From Delphinus delphis (taxonomy: Eukaryota; Chordata; Mammalia; Artiodactyla; Delphinidae), in assembly GCF_949987515.2 (NCBI RefSeq), contig NC_082694.2, positions 62,246,080 to 62,310,079 of the forward strand: a stretch of DNA of 64,000 bases. Reading direction: 5' to 3'. Below the pieces are notes generated by a model. That model saw only the letters and a program-made list of their open reading frames with translations. It was not told where the DNA came from and ran no database searches. Below are positions 34,770-46,672 of this stretch, one piece after another (the first letter of the stretch is position 1; the number at the start of each line of letters is the position of its first letter). The translations under genes and the position numbers were made by a program.

Positions 34770-35885
34770 AGGTTACACCAGCAAGATGGTGGGATAGTAA
34801 ACCCCAGACCCTCCTTCTTCCAATGGAGACACCAGCTCAACAGCCATACATGAACCAGTTCACTTAGTGATAAATCCGGAAACCAGTGGAGAGGCTCCTG
34901 CACTCAAGGCAAGTGTGAAACCAGCCATATCGAAACTGGTAGGAAATGTCATGCCACCCACTTGCTATAGTTCCTCCTCTAGGCTCAGCATGGTGCAATG
35001 GGGAGAAAACTCCCAACTCCTGTTTCTCCCTGAGAAGGAAAAGAAAATATTGAAACACAAGTCCAATGTTCAAACGTTTAAGGGGTCTGCCTGAGGGACT
35101 TGTTTTGGTTTTTCTTGAATCTAAGTGCTAACCGGAAATGGCGTTAGGTTGGGGTTACTGACTACAAAGGCAACAATTTGAACTAACACACACGCTCCAT
35201 AGTTCCTCTCCCCAGCTCAGTACAGAGTGAGTGGGAGAAAACCCCCAAAAAAGAAAAGTGGAGCACCTGACCAACATTCTAGCTTTTCCGGGGGGCTACC
35301 TGAGGAACTGGTTTCTGTCTTGCCTGACTTCGTGCACTGATAGTACCCAAGATACTCTGGAAGTCTGGATGCTGTTGAGAACGAAAGAGAGCTGGGTGGC
35401 CTGTAGCAGCTTCAGAGAACCTGCAGAACTTCATGTAGACACAAGAGGGAGCAGGAGATTATGAGCTCCTGAAAAAGGAAACCTGCAAACCCCTCTACAT
35501 GGGCATTTACAGGCACTAGTCCAGAGAAGATGCATCAACAGGAAAGATTTAGGAGGCTGGCAGAATCTCTAACTGTGCTGATTAGTCAAGGTCTTTCTCT
35601 GTACAAAGTGAGTCCATAAAAACTGGTAGAGGTGGCTATTCTTTCAAATGTGCAGATCCCAAAACAAAGTGACAAAGCACACGAAGAGACAAGGAAACAT
35701 GGCCTAAGTAAAGGAAAAAAATAAATATTTAGAAACTGACCTTGAAGAAATGAAAGTATATGAATTATCTGATAATTCAAAGAATTCAAAATAACGATCA
35801 TAAAGGTACTCGACAAGCTCAGGAAAATGATGCATGAACAAAATTGGAATATCAACAAAGAGGAAAAAATATAAAAAAGAAGCAA
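34770..35885 (+). mobile_element. Isolated L1 5' UTR / promoter region
   Basis: Begins with ccagcaagatggtgggatag, a typical L1 start segment. It ends with tgattagtcaaggtctttctc, gtccataaaaactggtagag, gcagatcccaaaac, aaacatggcctaagtaaagg, aaactgaccttgaagaaatg, ttcaaaataacgatcata and ctcaggaaaatgatgcatg, which mark the 5' UTR to ORF1 boundary of an old L1 or HAL1. ORF1 coding, ORF2 and a 3' end do not follow. Open frames up to 99 codons are incidental. Confidence 0.7.
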
Positions 35886-36059
35886 GCATTCTTGAACTAT
35901 GTATAATTTGCAAGTTTCGTTCTTGAGTAGAGTAAATACTCAATTTGGTAGTCTACCACACAATTCAACATTGTAATACAAGATTTTCTCAAAGATGTAA
36001 TAATTCACTCTAAACCCTTTTAAAATTAAATGATAATGTGTCCTATGATTGTTTGAGAG

Positions 36060-36320
36060 TCTTTTTTTTATTATTTGTCCACTTGAAATTAATTAGATCC
36101 CTTTTATAAATAACTTTTCTGGGAGCATGTTTGTGCTAAAATATATTTGGAGTAATATATTCTATTGTAAGATAGCTTATCATAAGTATAGTCGCACAAA
36201 GAGTACCAATAGATCAAGGATTTGATATATATTTGCCACATTGTTTTTCTAAAAGCCTTATATCAATGTAGATTCCTGTCAGTAGTATTGAGACTGTTTA
36301 TCTCATAATACTCTGAAGAA
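36060..36320. mobile_element. Possible ancient L1-like fragment
   Basis: ccttttataaataacttttc, gtgctaaaatatatttgg, gatttgatatatatttgcc and atgtagattcctgtcag resemble the same old LINE-derived family as at 8610 and 31770. Weak. Confidence 0.35.
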
Positions 36321-36708
36321 GTTTGTGTGTTTAGCTTTATTTACTGCTTTGCTTTATACATCTGATACACCATTGATAGCAGTTAAGAACCTATGATACA
36401 GGAGGCTTTATAGAGACACATGCATATATAAAGGCAATACATTGGGATAATATATTAGGTTGTGGTTGAAATTTAAGTATGTGACTTGGGAATTGAGTAA
36501 AAGCCCGGGAGATGTAAATCAGCATTAGTGCATTTTTTCTGGAGAGAAGTTGCATCAAAATCGAGGCAGAACATCTCCCTGAAGGAGACTCCAGGTTTGT
36601 GGCTGAGAAATAAGAACAGGGGAAATGATAGAGATTGAGCAATTTGAAAGCAAAGAAATTGTAGAAATTCCCACAGTGAAACAATCAGCCTATGTAATGG
36701 CATTTAGA
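36321..36708. other. Unassigned stretch
   Basis: No gene or named repeat. Overlapping frames at 36391-36703 on minus show no domain. Confidence 0.4.
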
Positions 36709-37036
36709 CGATCTTATTTACAAAGCAGAAATAGAGACACAGACATAGAGAACCAAACCTGTGGATACCAAGGGGGGAGGGGGGATGGGATGAATTGGGA
36801 GATTGGGATTGACATATATACACTATTGATACTATGCATAAAATAGATAACTAATGAGAACCTACTGTGTAGCTCTGGGAACTCTACTCAATGCTCTGTG
36901 GTGACCTAAATGGGAAGGAAATCCCAAAAAGAGGGGATATATGTATACATATAGCTGATTCACTGTACAGTAGAATCTAACACAATATTGTAAGGCAACT
37001 ATACTCCAATAAAAATTTAAAAAATAAATAAATAAA
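36709..37036 (+). mobile_element. L1 LINE 3' end
   Basis: Sense L1 3' UTR: cttatttacaaagcagaaat, cacagacatagagaac, taaaatagataactaatgag, tgggaactctactcaatg, acatatagctgattcactg, ggcaactatactccaat and an AAAT-rich tail. Severely 5'-truncated. No clear duplication. Confidence 0.88.
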
Positions 37037-37137
37037 GACCCTAACCCTGGGAGAGGGCAAGGAATCTCTTGAGTTGGTAAATGAAATATTCTTGAAGATT
37101 CTAATTACACAACTATTGATGAATAGAAACTTCATTT

Positions 37138-37289
37138 CTCTCTCTCTTTTATTTTTTTATATTTTATTTTATTTTATTTTAGCTGTGCCTGGTGGCATGC
37201 AGGATCTTAGCTCCCCGACCAGGGATCGAACCTGTGCCCCCTGCATTGGGAGCACGAAGTCTTAACTACTGGACCACCAGGGAAGTCCC
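37138..37289 (-). mobile_element. Older CHR-type/tRNA-Glu SINE
   Basis: Antisense SINE with the head ccaccagggaagtccc (reverse complement of gggacttccctggtgg), the B-box-like segment ccagggatcgaacc and a TTTTA-repeat tail at 37151-37180. Perfect 13-bp duplication agaaacttcattt at 37125-37137 and 37290-37302. The tail and shorter body separate it from the six young CHR copies. Confidence 0.92.
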
Positions 37290-37302
37290 AGAAACTTCAT
37301 TT

Positions 37303-37952
37303 TAAAAATTCAACTGGATCTTTTAATCCAGCAGGTATCCAAATGTAAATGACCTTTCTTCACCCCATCCCCCCAGCAAAACAAAGAACAACCCACAAGC
37401 CACAATTTGGTTACTTACCATAAGGTAGACTTTAAAAATGTTTATGAAACCAAATTAAAATTTTTAATAAAACCTGTCAATCGTGTGTGCCTATGTACAA
37501 AATCAAAATGCTAAGTTAGCAGAAAAGAGAAACAGTTTCTAGTGTACCTTAGAAAAACTAACTTGTATAAAAGCATTGGTTTATATTGTCATAAAGCTGG
37601 AACTCATAGAGTTGTTTAGAAACTCCAAGAAACCAAATAAAATTTCAAACAGAAGTTGATTTCTGATAGTTGTATGTATTAAGTACTTAGAACATAGAAC
37701 ACATTTTCTACTATAAGTAGTACTATTAGTCATGGTTAATAAACCAGGGTAGTCCACAAAAAACATTTAATTTCCAAAAGAAGAAAACTATTATACTGGA
37801 TATTTTAACAGTCTTGTTAATATAATCAAGTTAACTTCTTTCTTTTTTCTTCTTACCCCTATCTCATAAGAGATTGTGCAGATAATCTTTGATCAAAGGA
37901 AAAGATTTTCTCTTGAGAGCTACTCTTCTCTTTTTAGAAGATTTGTTGATCA
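37303..37952. other. Unassigned stretch
   Basis: No gene or named repeat recognised. Confidence 0.4.
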
Positions 37953-38257
37953 ACAGAAACAGACTCACAGACAGAAAACAATCTTATGGTTACCAAAGGA
38001 GAAAGGGAGGGGTGGGAGGGGTAAATTAGGAGTATGGGATTAACAGATACAAACTATTACACATAAAATAGGTAAACAACAAGGATTTACTTTCTAACAC
38101 TGGGAACAATATTTAATACCTTATAATAACCTATAATGGAAAACAACCTGAAAAATATATATAACTGAATCACTTTGCTATACACCTAAAACTATTGCAT
38201 AACATGATATTGTAAATCAGCCACACTTCAATTAAAAAATAAAAGTAAATTTTAAAA
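37953..38257 (+). mobile_element. L1 LINE 3' end
   Basis: Sense L1 3' UTR: aacagaaacagactcacag, cttatggttaccaaagg, attaacagatacaaactatt, cttataataacctataatgg, actgaatcactttgctatac and ttcaattaaaaaataaaag. Similar in layout to the copy at 36709 but a separate insertion. Confidence 0.88.
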
Positions 38258-39454
38258 ATTATGGCCTCTTTTGTGGCTTTGAACAGATCTATTCATCTGC
38301 TACCAGAGAGATGGGCAGAAAAAAAATCTACTTGGACTTAAGGTGTTACATTCATATTTTTGCAAATGTGTTTTATGAGTTAGTTCTAAATCCTGAGGCT
38401 TGGCAGGCTTGGCCTGGACCACAGTGAATGCCAACATACCTAGTAATAATGTCTGTTTGATGGATGGAAAGGAAGGTCACTGAATAGAAACAGTGAAGAA
38501 AGCATCATCACAAGTTGGCTTACAGATCAACATAGCTGAGAAATAAACAGAAGCCTTCATTTGCCTTCATCACTGTGGCTAAATTGCAGTTATTCGTAAT
38601 CCAATAACTTTTAGTTATTTTCTCCAGATTACAAACAGGGTGTGTGTATTTGTAAGGAAAGCTGTGTCTAAACTGGAGTGAAATATTTGAATGAAGATTT
38701 GTCTGTATAGATATTTTATGGCTATAAGGAGAATTGGGGGAACAATTAAGTGTAGTAATAGTAGTATTTTTGCTATTTATTCCTGTTATTACTAAAGTAC
38801 CACTAGAACATTTTGGATCATATTTTATTGTTAAGCATGCTGATTTATTTTCTGATTATTAACATCTTACTGAAAAAGTCAGGGACAGAATGACCTCATA
38901 AAACATTCCTATGGTATATTTTGTAGTGAATAATGATATAAATTGTTCCACAATTGACACAAATATATTTTCACATTAGTCTGACAAATCTTACAGCTTC
39001 TGTTAGTTGGCTTTTGAATGATCACAATCATTAAATACAGAAATTGAATTATTCCCCAAAGATCTCTAACTAAAAACATTTTCTATGATTCTAAATGGAG
39101 CAACAAAGGTGAACTGGGAGCACCGTTAGAATGAGAACTGTAAGGAACTAAAAGTCCTAGGTCAGCCTACTCTGTACCCTGGTTTTCTGAATTCCACTTT
39201 ATTATTCAGCAAGAGTGAATCTGGCATTTTTTGATCTGACATAAATGCCTGAGGCATGAATCTGTGAGCAAATGAGGGTCATTTAACTGTTCTTGGTATG
39301 TGTTCATTTAGGGAAGTTATAATTTGACATTTTGCTTAGGTGGCTTACGTGCGTATCTTCCTCTGTCAACCACTAAATACAAAAGCCTTTGGGTTGGTTT
39401 TAAGGCAAGAGGCACTAGCTTTAGAACAGATAGTGAACTGGAAGGAACATAGAG
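38258..39454. other. Unassigned stretch
   Basis: No gene or repeat family supported. Confidence 0.4.
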
Positions 39455-39560
39455 TTTCAAGTTAGGTTGGAAAACACTTACTAGCTGTGTGACTTTGGGT
39501 AGTTATTTAAACGATTTGAAACTCAATGTCCTATCCACTTGTGAAGGTTAAGGAGGCAAA
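39455..39560 (-). mobile_element. MIR SINE fragment
   Basis: cttactagctgtgtgactttgg followed by gtagttatttaaacgatttg and gaaactcaatgtcc is the antisense MIR core. Confidence 0.65.
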
Positions 39561-40064
39561 ATACATACAATTCCTGTGGTATCATCAACTTGGTACCTCT
39601 TTTCTTTCTGTCCTGGTCTACACTTTATGTCATACAGTGTGCACTTCAGTCCTTTAGAAAATTTTGCTTGCTGATGATTTTATTCTTCAGTGTTCCCTGA
39701 AAATCCACCCATAATTCCTCAAGTTCTAGTTAGTCAAATTGTCACTTCTTTTATCCTCTTCCTAAAATAGGCAAAATTTAATAATTTTATAACTTGTGCT
39801 TCTTTAGTATGTTCTTGCTTTTATGGAAATAAGAGGCATTTTCCCTGGAAGGTGATTCTTGTTGGAGGGTTTCTGCATCAAGGAGGAGAGTCAAGGCATT
39901 TTGTTGTTGTTAGTTTCTATTTAGCATCCTCAAATAAATAACTATTTGAAGCCCACACTGTCATCTGCAGATTGTTGGTAGGTAGAAGCCACATTGTGCT
40001 CCCTTTCTTCCTTCCCAAGAGAAGTATCTTAATTATGGTTCTGGAAAGATAGAGTGCCTTATTT
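39561..40064. other. Unassigned stretch
   Basis: No gene or repeat family supported. Confidence 0.4.
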
Positions 40065-40784
40065 AATTGAAAACAAGTGTGTATTGAGCACCTATAATGT
40101 GTTAGTAGTTACTTTGCTGAACTTGAAGTACACAAAAGTAAAGATTCTTTACTCTCCAAGGTGGATTTCATTATTAGACCTGCTACATAGCAGTTATGAT
40201 GCAATGTAATGAAATGGCTGCAATCTGGCAGGTATGTGTTGAAGTCTGCTTAAGCGAGGGTTCACATAAAGGGTAAAATTTAAGCTCATAATGAAGTTAG
40301 AGTTTGCCTTTCAAAGGCTGGGTCGGGGTAGGTGAAATAATTGTATGTTAGTCAGAGGAGAGAAATGATACATATGAAAGTAAGGAGCTAGAAATGAGCC
40401 TGACATTTCCCGGGAATGACAATTAGTTCAGCCTCAGCAGAGCCTAGGATGTGTGTGGGAGAAGGGTAGAAGATTGGATTCGACAGATAGGCAGCAGCTG
40501 CCTCATGATGGGGAGTCTATGAAACTTTCATAGCAGAAAATTTACTTCATCAGATTTGATTTTAGAAATAGCACTCTGGAGGCAGTGCATGTGGAGGATG
40601 AATTCTAAGGAGTCAAATCTGAAGTTAGAGCGTCCATTTTCTGAGCTATTGCAATAGTCTCCAAGCAAAAGATAACAAAGGATGGTAGAAGGTATAAAGA
40701 GAAGGGCCCTCATGTGGGTGGTGCTTGTCCATACTCATTAAGATCATGTACTTGAGAAGCACATTTCTTCAGTAATACCCTTAA

Positions 40785-40915
40785 CCTTCTTAAGTTTCCG
40801 TTTCCTCATGTGTAAAATGAAGATTATACTACTTATCCTACAGAGTTGTGGGGAAGAAAATGAACAAGATAGTGTATGTAAAGAACTTGATAAGTAACTA
40901 GAAAAAAATGCATTT
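40785..40915 (-). mobile_element. MIR SINE fragment
   Basis: aagtttccgtttcctcatgtg, taaaatgaagattatac, cctacagagttgtggggaag and gtgtatgtaaagaacttg match antisense MIR in order. Confidence 0.75.
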
Positions 40916-41353
40916 TCAATAATTGGTATTTAAGTTGTAGTATAGAATGTATTGCATTGTGCTTGAATAGAGGATGAGGAAGAAGAAATTGCCAAGATGT
41001 CTACCACTTCCTTATAGAAAAGCAGAATTTGAGGGGGGATAGCTTCAATTTGGGGCATGTTTAGTTGGAATTGCCTGTGGGACAGTCAGGTGGAGATGTC
41101 CCATAGACATCTGGATTTGTGGGTGTGTGGAATGCATAAAACTGATCTGAAGGTTCTTTCTTGAAGAATATTTATTCCTTTATTCCTCATCTCTCATAGA
41201 GCGAAATGGGCTTCCATTTTTATGAGGGAAGAGTATTAGAAGGGTTCATCCAGATCTCTATTTACTCATTCCTCCAAGTCAATGGAATAGAGGAATGGGA
41301 ACCCAGTATAGCTCAGGCCATCCTTTCTCCTATCGTTCTCTTCTTATTCTTTA

Positions 41354-41402
41354 TTCTCTCTCTCTCTCTCCCTGTCTCTCTGTTTGTCTCTCTTTCCTCT
41401 CT
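41354..41402. repeat. (CT)n microsatellite, interrupted
   Basis: Mostly TC dinucleotides with tgtctctctg interruptions. It makes a pyrimidine tract upstream of a splice-acceptor-like site at 41465. Confidence 0.9.
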
Positions 41403-41905
41403 GCCTACTCTCTTTATGACTTTGGTCCATGTGTACTAGACTCATCACTGCTTCTTTTTTTTTTAGGTTGTTCACTAGGGCAGATCTTCTGCACATTGGT
41501 GATGCCTGGGATCTCTGGCTGTTCCATCTGGAAATGGGTGAGTCCATTCAATTTAAGGTGACAAAAAGTAGACAGCTCAATCTGAACTCAGGACCAAGGT
41601 GCTTCAGTATTCCAAATTTACCAGCAACACCACTGAAAGTTTGTTCCTTAATGAACTCCTGGAGGGATTTCATTTTTTCTTCCTCCTACATCTCAAGGGG
41701 AAAATTTGTGATTTAACATTTAAAATCCCTAAAGAGGTAGGGATGTTGACATCATCATTGTAAAGCTGAGGCTAGAAGCTGTGTGAATGAAATTGCTCAC
41801 AGGGGATTTTAGGAACTGAGGAGAGAAGAGGCAGAAATAAGAACATTCGTCTTTGGGAGGTCAGCAGAGCCTCAAAAGTGAGGAGGAGTGCCAGGGAAAT
41901 ATGGC

Positions 41906-42800
41906 AGCCAAGAACGAGAACCAGTCCTCTGGCATCACAACTAGTTTATTCCAAATACTGGTTAAAAACAAAATCAAAACAAAGATAGAAAACCAAAAAT
42001 AATGGCATGTCATGACAAGGAAGAGTCTACTTTTACAATACATAATTCCTCATTTTCCCAACATACATTCAAAGATAAAGTTCCAGACAGAGAGGGGGTC
42101 AAATATTGTAAGAGATTGGTAGCACTGGGTTTGGAATGGAGAAAAAGGGCTATCAGAGCATGAAATCCCTTCAAGAACAGGCCTACCACAGCTAGCACTG
42201 TAGACCCTGTTTGCCTGGTTCAAAGGTGTGGGCATCCAGATACCCACAAAGACAGTATTACATTTGCCATAATGTCAGGTACTAAGTTGGCACTCACTGT
42301 TTCACTGGACAAATATGACAAAAACAGATAATCATGGAAATATAGGTTATATAAAATATAAGTTATATAGGACAGACTTTGAGAAAAAAACAGCAAGAAA
42401 ATAGCAGTGACAGTGACAAAAATGGGTTGATTTTAGAGCTGGTATAAAGGAATAGGTTATGAAATGCTGTCAAATTACTTTTAAATTATATGTAAATAAA
42501 ATTTCTCAACACACTGTTTGGTTAGAGCCAGATTGCTGGAGACACTGAACCAGACAGCCAGATATGCCTAGACACAAGTTGATGTGGAAGCATCTCTTTG
42601 AAAGACAAATCTCATCCACTCTTTAGGGAATAAATAAATTTTCAGGTGCTTTATTGAGAGACAGATACTAGGAAGAATAGTGGAAAACAAAGCTACCAGT
42701 TTAATAGTGATATCTCTGAGAAGTAGAAAGAAGACAGTACTCCCATATATGGATTTCTTCTTTCCATATAGAGTCATCATTTATCAATGCCTAGGCCACA

Positions 42801-42801
<1 letters not shown>
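41906..42801. other. Unassigned stretch
   Basis: No gene or named repeat recognised. Minus-strand frames of 60-70 codons have no domain. Confidence 0.4.
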
Positions 42802-42802
<1 letters not shown>

Positions 42803-42834
<32 letters not shown>

Positions 42835-42840
42835 TGTGTG
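42803..42840. repeat. (TG)n microsatellite
   Basis: About 17 TG units with one tgag interruption at the right end. Confidence 0.95.
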
Positions 42841-42974
42841 CCTCCCGGGACATTCAGAAGAGTTCTATATATTTAACTTGCTTTCTCCTCATGTATATGG
42901 AAGGCATAAAACTCACTGAATATTAGAAATACAATAGTCACTCAAAATCAACTATTATTGAAAAGAGTATTATC

Positions 42975-43185
42975 ATTTTACAACCTATTCAAGCCACTAA
43001 ACTAAGTGAATTACATAATCATTCAAATTGATTTAAACCAATCCTTTGAACGAGAAGATATTTCCCACAGTGCAACTGTGGAAACTGAGATCCAATAGTT
43101 AACTAACTTGCTGGAGGTTTTACAGGTTATAAAAAGCAGAGCAACTGCTTCATCTGACTTCAGAGCCATGCTCTTAAACTTTCTT
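42975..43185 (+). mobile_element. MIR SINE
   Basis: Long match: acctattcaagccactaaac, gaaactgagatccaatag, ttaactaacttgctggagg, acaggttataaaaagcagagc and ttcagagccatgctcttaaac. Confidence 0.75.
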
Positions 43186-45589
43186 ACTTTATATCTCTTG
43201 CAAATTCTTACTTAGTTAACAATATTAACAATGTGACAAAGTGAAAAATAGTGGATAATTTAACCACACAAAAATAGAAGGGTGTGGATTAAGACAGGTG
43301 GGTAACCAGAAAAAGAGCTCCTGCCTGCAGCTTTAATAGCCTCAGAGTTGCAGGGGTTTCCTCCCCACAAAATCTTAAGCACACACTCACACTTAAACCT
43401 AGCTGATGCAGACCAAACAGATTAAAACTTCACAGGAGATCTATAGGAGGCAGCAAGGAAGAAACAATAAAGATAAGTGCAATGAATGAATTTATATCAA
43501 CTGAAGAAGAGGCAGGATTCCATGGGTTGGTCCACCTCGTGTTTAAAAACCTGCATTTAGGATTATTACCATCAGAGAATAAGATCATAGCTCACTAAGA
43601 GTTTTCCCTCACTGAGATAGACTGTTAGAATTTTGGAGCTAGGATGCAGGATCTAGATGAAGGATGTTAGAAAGCATGTGCTTGTTAAGGATATGAGGGA
43701 CTGCTATAAACAGTGAATGTCCAACCTCTTCATGTTGATAGCTGGGTGCCACAAATGGCAAACCAAATGAAGTAGCTGAGGCTACTGTGTTCCCAAAGGA
43801 ATCAGAAGCTAAAAAAGAACCTCTTGGCAAAAGAGACATTATTTTTTCTCCGGGGATTTATTAAGCATGATGGAGTCAGTCAGCAACTTCTCAGGCTTTT
43901 CATTTGAGGAGGAGGTAATGAATTTTAATTAGTGAGGAAGACCGCTTTCCACTAAGAAGAAAGCAAAGAAAACAGGAACATCAGCGCTCATGGAGGATAT
44001 GTTAAAACACAGAATACTCCTTATTAACGTTGAATTAATGGGCAAATCTTCACCCTCTGTTCTTCTGAAACAGGAAAACAAAAACTGAAGAAAATGGCTA
44101 CAGATTGTGAGAAAAGAAAGAATGGTGCTGCTAAGGTTGATAAACAGGTTATTCTATACCACAAGGTTTTTAAGACACTGATCATCACTCAGTAGTAGTT
44201 GATGGCAGCACATTTTCAACATTTGCCCTGCCCTACTGGACATTTCAACGGTCCTCTTTGTACTAGAGAATTAATAGGATGAGCCTGTATGAGAGGAGTT
44301 TCTTCCCCCCAAACTTCCAAGTATTTTAATTAGGCCCACATGTCCTTGCATTGGCCATCTGGGAAGATTTGGAAAGAGTAGAAGACAGAAAGTAAGATAT
44401 GGCTTGATTCATTGTGAGCTAAGTTTTTCATTTCCTGCTGATTTAGACTCTGTGTACAAGTGTCCAAGCACATGTGTATGTGAAAATATAGGGGAGGAGT
44501 ATTCATTATGGTATTGTTGGTTTTGATTTGGCTTTTGAAGGATCTTTCAAGGATAATCAGATACCCTCTTTCATCGTTGTTCAGATATGTTGATGATGGT
44601 CCCTGTGATAGTTCTTCTTAAGAATCCTAGACCCCCCAAGCAAATGCTGCCTTTCTAATGGGGCTTTCATCCAGTGAGCAGATGGCGCCCATAAATTCTT
44701 TGAAGTCTGCTGGCCCAAAGTTACAACCAAGTATATGCAACTTTGCTTCAGCACAGTGATATAAATTCACATGCAAATGCAGTGTTTAAATTATGAGTGT
44801 AATTGGTTTACAGAGATACAGTTTGAGCAGATCAGAAGGTTTCTTGTGCATTTGTGGCCTCCACTATGAAAATCTGGCCACTCTAAGTGAGAGCCCTGAA
44901 TACTCCCAGTTAGACCCATAAAGGAAGACAGATATTCACTTTCTATTCAGGGCAACCTGACAAAATACAACATGCCCTCTGGCATGCTATGCGATGACAT
45001 GTCATTGCTATTAACCTGCTTTAATCCCCTGACTACAAAAAAGTTCTCTCCTGACCAGAAAAGTTAAGCTCAGAGTGCCTTGAGAATCTGGAGGATACAG
45101 ATGACTTTTATTTCCACCTTTTTCTACCTACAAACTTAAGTGTGCACTGTCTGGAGAGAAAAGATTTGTAAGTTTATCTCATATGGTACAGGGACCTTCT
45201 GTTGCATTCTCTCTACTAGATTTTGTTATCAGTGAGGCTGGAGGTGGTAATAAACTTGTTTTGGTTTCATGCCTGTCTGATAATTCTTCAAGATCTCTAA
45301 TCTCTAAGGCCCTGTTTGGTTAAGGAATAGAACCTGCTCTTAGTATAGATAAATGATGCACAATTCGGATACGGCAAGTTGGTGTGCATGAGCTAATATT
45401 AGCTTGTTAGTAGAGTTTGATGAGATGGTGATTTAGTGTTCCATGAAAATACACAGTTACAAAGCTCCTCTTATACACTTATGTATATAATGGAATTCTT
45501 CTGAATTTCTGTGAATTATCAGTGCTTCCCTGACTTCTGTCAGCTACTAGTTTTTCTTTAGAATGATAATGTATGATTAGTTTATCATT
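43186..45589. other. Unassigned stretch, no repeats recognised
   Basis: About 2.4 kb without a gene and with unusually little recognisable repeat. About 44590-45020 has balanced composition and holds a CTCF-like motif. Confidence 0.4.
44675..44689 (+). promoter_or_regulatory. CTCF-like motif
   Basis: tgagcagatggcgcc matches CCASYAGRKGGCRSY at 13 of 15 positions, including the entire AGRKGGCRSY core. Motif-only evidence. Confidence 0.35.
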
Positions 45590-45780
45590 GTTTCTTTTGG
45601 CATTTTGAGAAAGACTATTCTTGGCTGGGCATACCTAGCTGTCCCCTGCATTGCAAAGATTTTTGCATCCCTACCCTCCTTGCCACTGAATGCTAACCAT
45701 GCTTCCCAGACACACTAAAGCCCCCAAATCATTCCCAACTGTTGTCTAAATGGGTATTATTGTCCCTGATTGAAAAATTA
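45590..45780 (-). mobile_element. MER20-like hAT element fragment
   Basis: On minus: ggcaaggagggtagggatgc, then tttgcaatgcaggggacagc. This parallels the MER20 segment (...gccagggatgctgctaaac... cctacaatgcacaggacag). Ends are not clear. Confidence 0.5.
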
Positions 45781-46027
45781 CTCTACAAATTAATATCAAT
45801 AAAGTTTGTGGTGCATTATTTACTTAACTCCACAGGTGAACTTTGGCCCCTCATTTCTCAATAAAATATATTTGTTATTAAACAATATATTGTGAAAATA
45901 TGAATCAATATTTTATAAAAATTAAGATATTAAATAGTCTTCCAATTGTGCTTATATGGAAAATATCATTGATGTTATGTGCCTGTGACTGTGTACTACT
46001 AAGATAATGTGAAATATTATTAGGCAG

Positions 46028-46452
46028 TGCTGTGGACTGAATTCCATACCCCAAAAGATATTCTGAAGTTCTACCCCCCAATACCCTGACCTTTGAAAAT
46101 AGGTCTTTGTAGGTGTAACCAAGTTAAGATGAGGCCATTAGGGTGGGCCCTAATCCAATGTGACTGATGTCCTTATAAGAACAGGAGAAGACAGAGAGAC
46201 ACAATGAGATAATGCCATGTCATGACAGAGACAGAGATTGGAGTGAATGCCAGGAATTTCAGGCAACTACCAGAAGCTAGGGGAAGGCAAGGAAGGATCC
46301 TTCTCTGAAGCCTTAGAGGGAGCATAGCACTGCCAACTCCTTGATTCCAGAATTCTGGCCTCCAGACCTGTAGGGGAATAAATTTCTGTTCTTTTTAAAC
46401 CATCCAGTTTATATGGTTAATTTATCACGGCAGACCTAGGAAACTAATACAG
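46028..46452 (+). mobile_element. MLT1-like (ERVL-MaLR) solo LTR
   Basis: Near full-length: tgctgtggactgaattcc, aataggtctttgtaggtgtaac, caagttaagatgaggccatt, agggtgggccctaatccaat, tgtccttataagaac, gaattctggcctccagac, aataaatttctgttc and caggaaactaatac-like end. No retroviral genes beside it. Ancient and inactive. Confidence 0.85.
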
Positions 46453-46454
46453 AT

Positions 46455-46545
46455 AGGTTACCTAACTTTTCTATATAACTAATTCTGCATCTGTTAAATG
46501 GGACAAGTAGAATAGTTCTGAGCAATAATAAGTTAATATTCACAA
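46455..46545 (-). mobile_element. MIR SINE fragment
   Basis: taactaattctgcatctgttaaatggg then acaagtagaatagttctg is antisense MIR (cctcagtttcctcatctgtaaaatggg). Confidence 0.5.
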
Positions 46546-46672
46546 AGCACTGGAATGAATATATAATATACAGCTGCCACATGATTAGAGCTGTATGTGT
46601 TAGCTCAATACACTTTAGGTAGATGAATTATCACTAAACCATAATTTTTCTTTCTAGAATAATTTCTTAATC

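Larger units (their letters stand above)
40065..41905 (-). mobile_element. L2-like LINE, broken into three pieces
   Basis: Piece one, about 40065-40720: gtgtgtattgagcacctataatg, agcactctggaggcag, gctattgcaatagtctccaagc. Piece two, about 40985-41135: gcatgtttagttggaattgcc, caggtggagatgtccc, agacatctgg. Piece three, about 41745-41905: gtaaagctgaggctagaag, gagagaagaggcag, aggagtgccag. A MIR (40785-40915) and about 600 bp of other DNA (41136-41744) separate them. Confidence 0.55.

Noticed and set aside
37021..37050. gaccctaaccctggg at 37036 as a second telomeric array
   Set aside because: Only about two hexamers, too short to distinguish from chance next to an A-rich L1 tail.
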